Source: Agaricus subrufescens (Eukaryota; Basidiomycota; Agaricomycetes; Agaricales; Agaricaceae). From it: DNA of 64,000 nt. Under the pieces are notes generated by a model. That model worked only from the letters and a program-made list of their open reading frames with translations, did no database searches and was not told the origin of the DNA. Where the stretch lies: assembly GCA_029945375.1 (NCBI GenBank), contig CM057069.1, positions 868,001 through 932,000 of the forward strand. Direction: 5' to 3'. Shown piece after piece: positions 62,972 to 64,000 of the stretch. Position numbers and translations under genes: made by a program. How positions within the stretch are numbered: the first letter of the stretch is position 1; each line of letters starts with the position of its first letter.

Positions 62972-64000
62972 TCCGACATCGGTCTAACAACGAGTCTTCG
63001 ACAGCCATTTTCCAACTTTGGCCAAGTATCTACCGGTTTTATTATCATTTGTCAAGATTTCACGAACAACCAACGACGGCTGTTTTGTTCATTCAAACTG
63101 CTCTCGGATTCTCAACCATGTTGTAACCATATCATTCTGGCTCAAGCTTCCGCTCCTGCATGAATGCACCTTCCAGGGATTCGAATTTAGACGGATTCAT
63201 CCTACAAGACTCCTATATATCATACAATATCTTAATATCTTCCCTTTAGATGAAAATCAGTCGTACATCCTAATTTGCATAGAACTCCACGGCACATTTA
63301 TCCTACCATAATATACCGATATGGTCATAATGCAATCTATTCGTATGAGCTTGATGAGTTGGAACACCGCTTTTTGTATTGTTTGAGGCTACATACCGAG
63401 AGAGATTGGCTTCGGTTAGAACCATTTCTCAAGAGAAGGCGTCAACTTCAAAACGAACTTTTGTCCCCGGAGTGTCAAAAATAGCACATCCAGTGATACT
63501 CCAGTTTGCCCCTTTGGGAAAACGCCCTCCATCCGACCCTGAAAGATCGCACTTTAAGGATTGAATCACGTCACAATGTCGGGGTTAATGGCTTATCATG
63601 AGACAGAATGCCGGTGTTGCAGGCCCTTGCGAGTAAAATTTTGTGGGTCCCATTTATTGATGATGATCAGATGTGCTGCCATGTTAGTTACATGTTTTAT
63701 AGCAATATATGGCAGGTTAACGATAGGCTCTTCCGTACTTGCTGTAGTGTTTAGTCAATGAATTGATTGGCCGTAATCGCAACGGTCTGAGAATTTGACT
63801 TTCTATTCTTTATCCAGTAAAATTACTCTCATAATCAGGAAGTATCGCCAAACAGTATCTTGAAAGACAAAATACAAATGATAGTGGTGTCCAGAGTAGA
63901 CCTGCGCAAGGCATGTTTCCCGACCTGAAGAGTTATTAGTATGACAGGTGCTCTTTGCATATCCGAGCCATCCGGGGGATCAACTTTCCGAAGTCGGGAT
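62972..64000. other. End of duplication unit 2 in this window
   Basis: This is homologous to 55093-56110 of unit 1. Relative to unit 1 it has a nine-base in-frame insertion near 63047 and a one-base deletion near 63102. No gene is resolved before the window ends. Confidence 0.4.

Larger units (their letters stand above)
58466..64000. repeat. Tandem segmental duplication, unit 2 (truncated by window end)
   Basis: This direct copy of the sequence from 50626 onward continues past the window edge. The stretch to about 60177 is near-identical to unit 1 in coding, intron and flanking DNA alike; the remainder is considerably diverged with small indels. The last visible bases (CCGAAGTCGGGAT) still align with unit 1 near 56098-56110. 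Confidence 0.93.

Overview
This window is nuclear DNA of a filamentous basidiomycete, most likely an agaricomycete mushroom or wood/litter fungus. The evidence is gene structure: coding regions are split by many GT-AG introns of about 45-60 nt, several exons are only 9-24 nt long, and the recognisable proteins (Cho2, ornithine aminotransferase, Mpp6, a Pop8-like protein, tandem GH115 enzymes, Cdc20-like WD40 proteins) are fungal. The species cannot be fixed from sequence alone.

Layout. 1-9.4 kb: mostly gene-free, with a multi-pass membrane protein gene (3407-5325, minus), a doubtful short ORF (6070-6501) and the exosome cofactor gene MPP6 (8404-9442, minus). 9.5-20.7 kb: a compact housekeeping block. 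A tRNA-Arg(CCT) gene sits in the 175-bp gap between MPP6 and a divergent Pop8-like RNase P/MRP subunit gene. It is followed on the plus strand by a DHHC palmitoyltransferase, ornithine aminotransferase and Cho2 phosphatidylethanolamine methyltransferase. 21.7-23.0 kb: a nine-exon AlkB-homologue-6-like dioxygenase gene on the minus strand, convergent with CHO2 and nearly invisible as ORFs. 23.0-29.5 kb: a gene-poor stretch with a minisatellite and an odd block (26.3-27.5 kb) that does not look like its surroundings. 29.5-36.3 kb: a Ser/Pro-rich protein gene and a polytopic membrane protein gene in convergent orientation.

37.3-46.2 kb: two tandem GH115 alpha-glucuronidase genes with signal peptides, which points to a plant-biomass-degrading lifestyle. 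The second copy (41.9-46.2 kb) is altered in two motifs that the first keeps. 46.7-52.2 kb: a run of minus-strand genes: a small membrane protein, two tandem Cdc20/Cdh1-like APC/C activator paralogues and a Nudix hydrolase.

50.6-64.0 kb: a direct tandem duplication with a period of 7,840 bp; the second unit starts near 58,466 and runs off the window. Its first 1.7 kb (5' part of a Cdc20-like gene plus the complete Nudix gene) is almost identical between copies, while the rest has diverged considerably. The second unit therefore carries an intact second Nudix gene and a Cdc20-like fragment without its WD40 propeller. A small cysteine/histidine-containing protein is kept in frame in both units and is an uncharacterised family to me.

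How the genes work together: MPP6, the tRNA gene and the Pop8-like gene are all tied to RNA processing and share one very short regulatory region. The two GH115 enzymes would act on glucuronoxylan outside the cell. The remaining genes are ordinary housekeeping neighbours with no visible pathway link.
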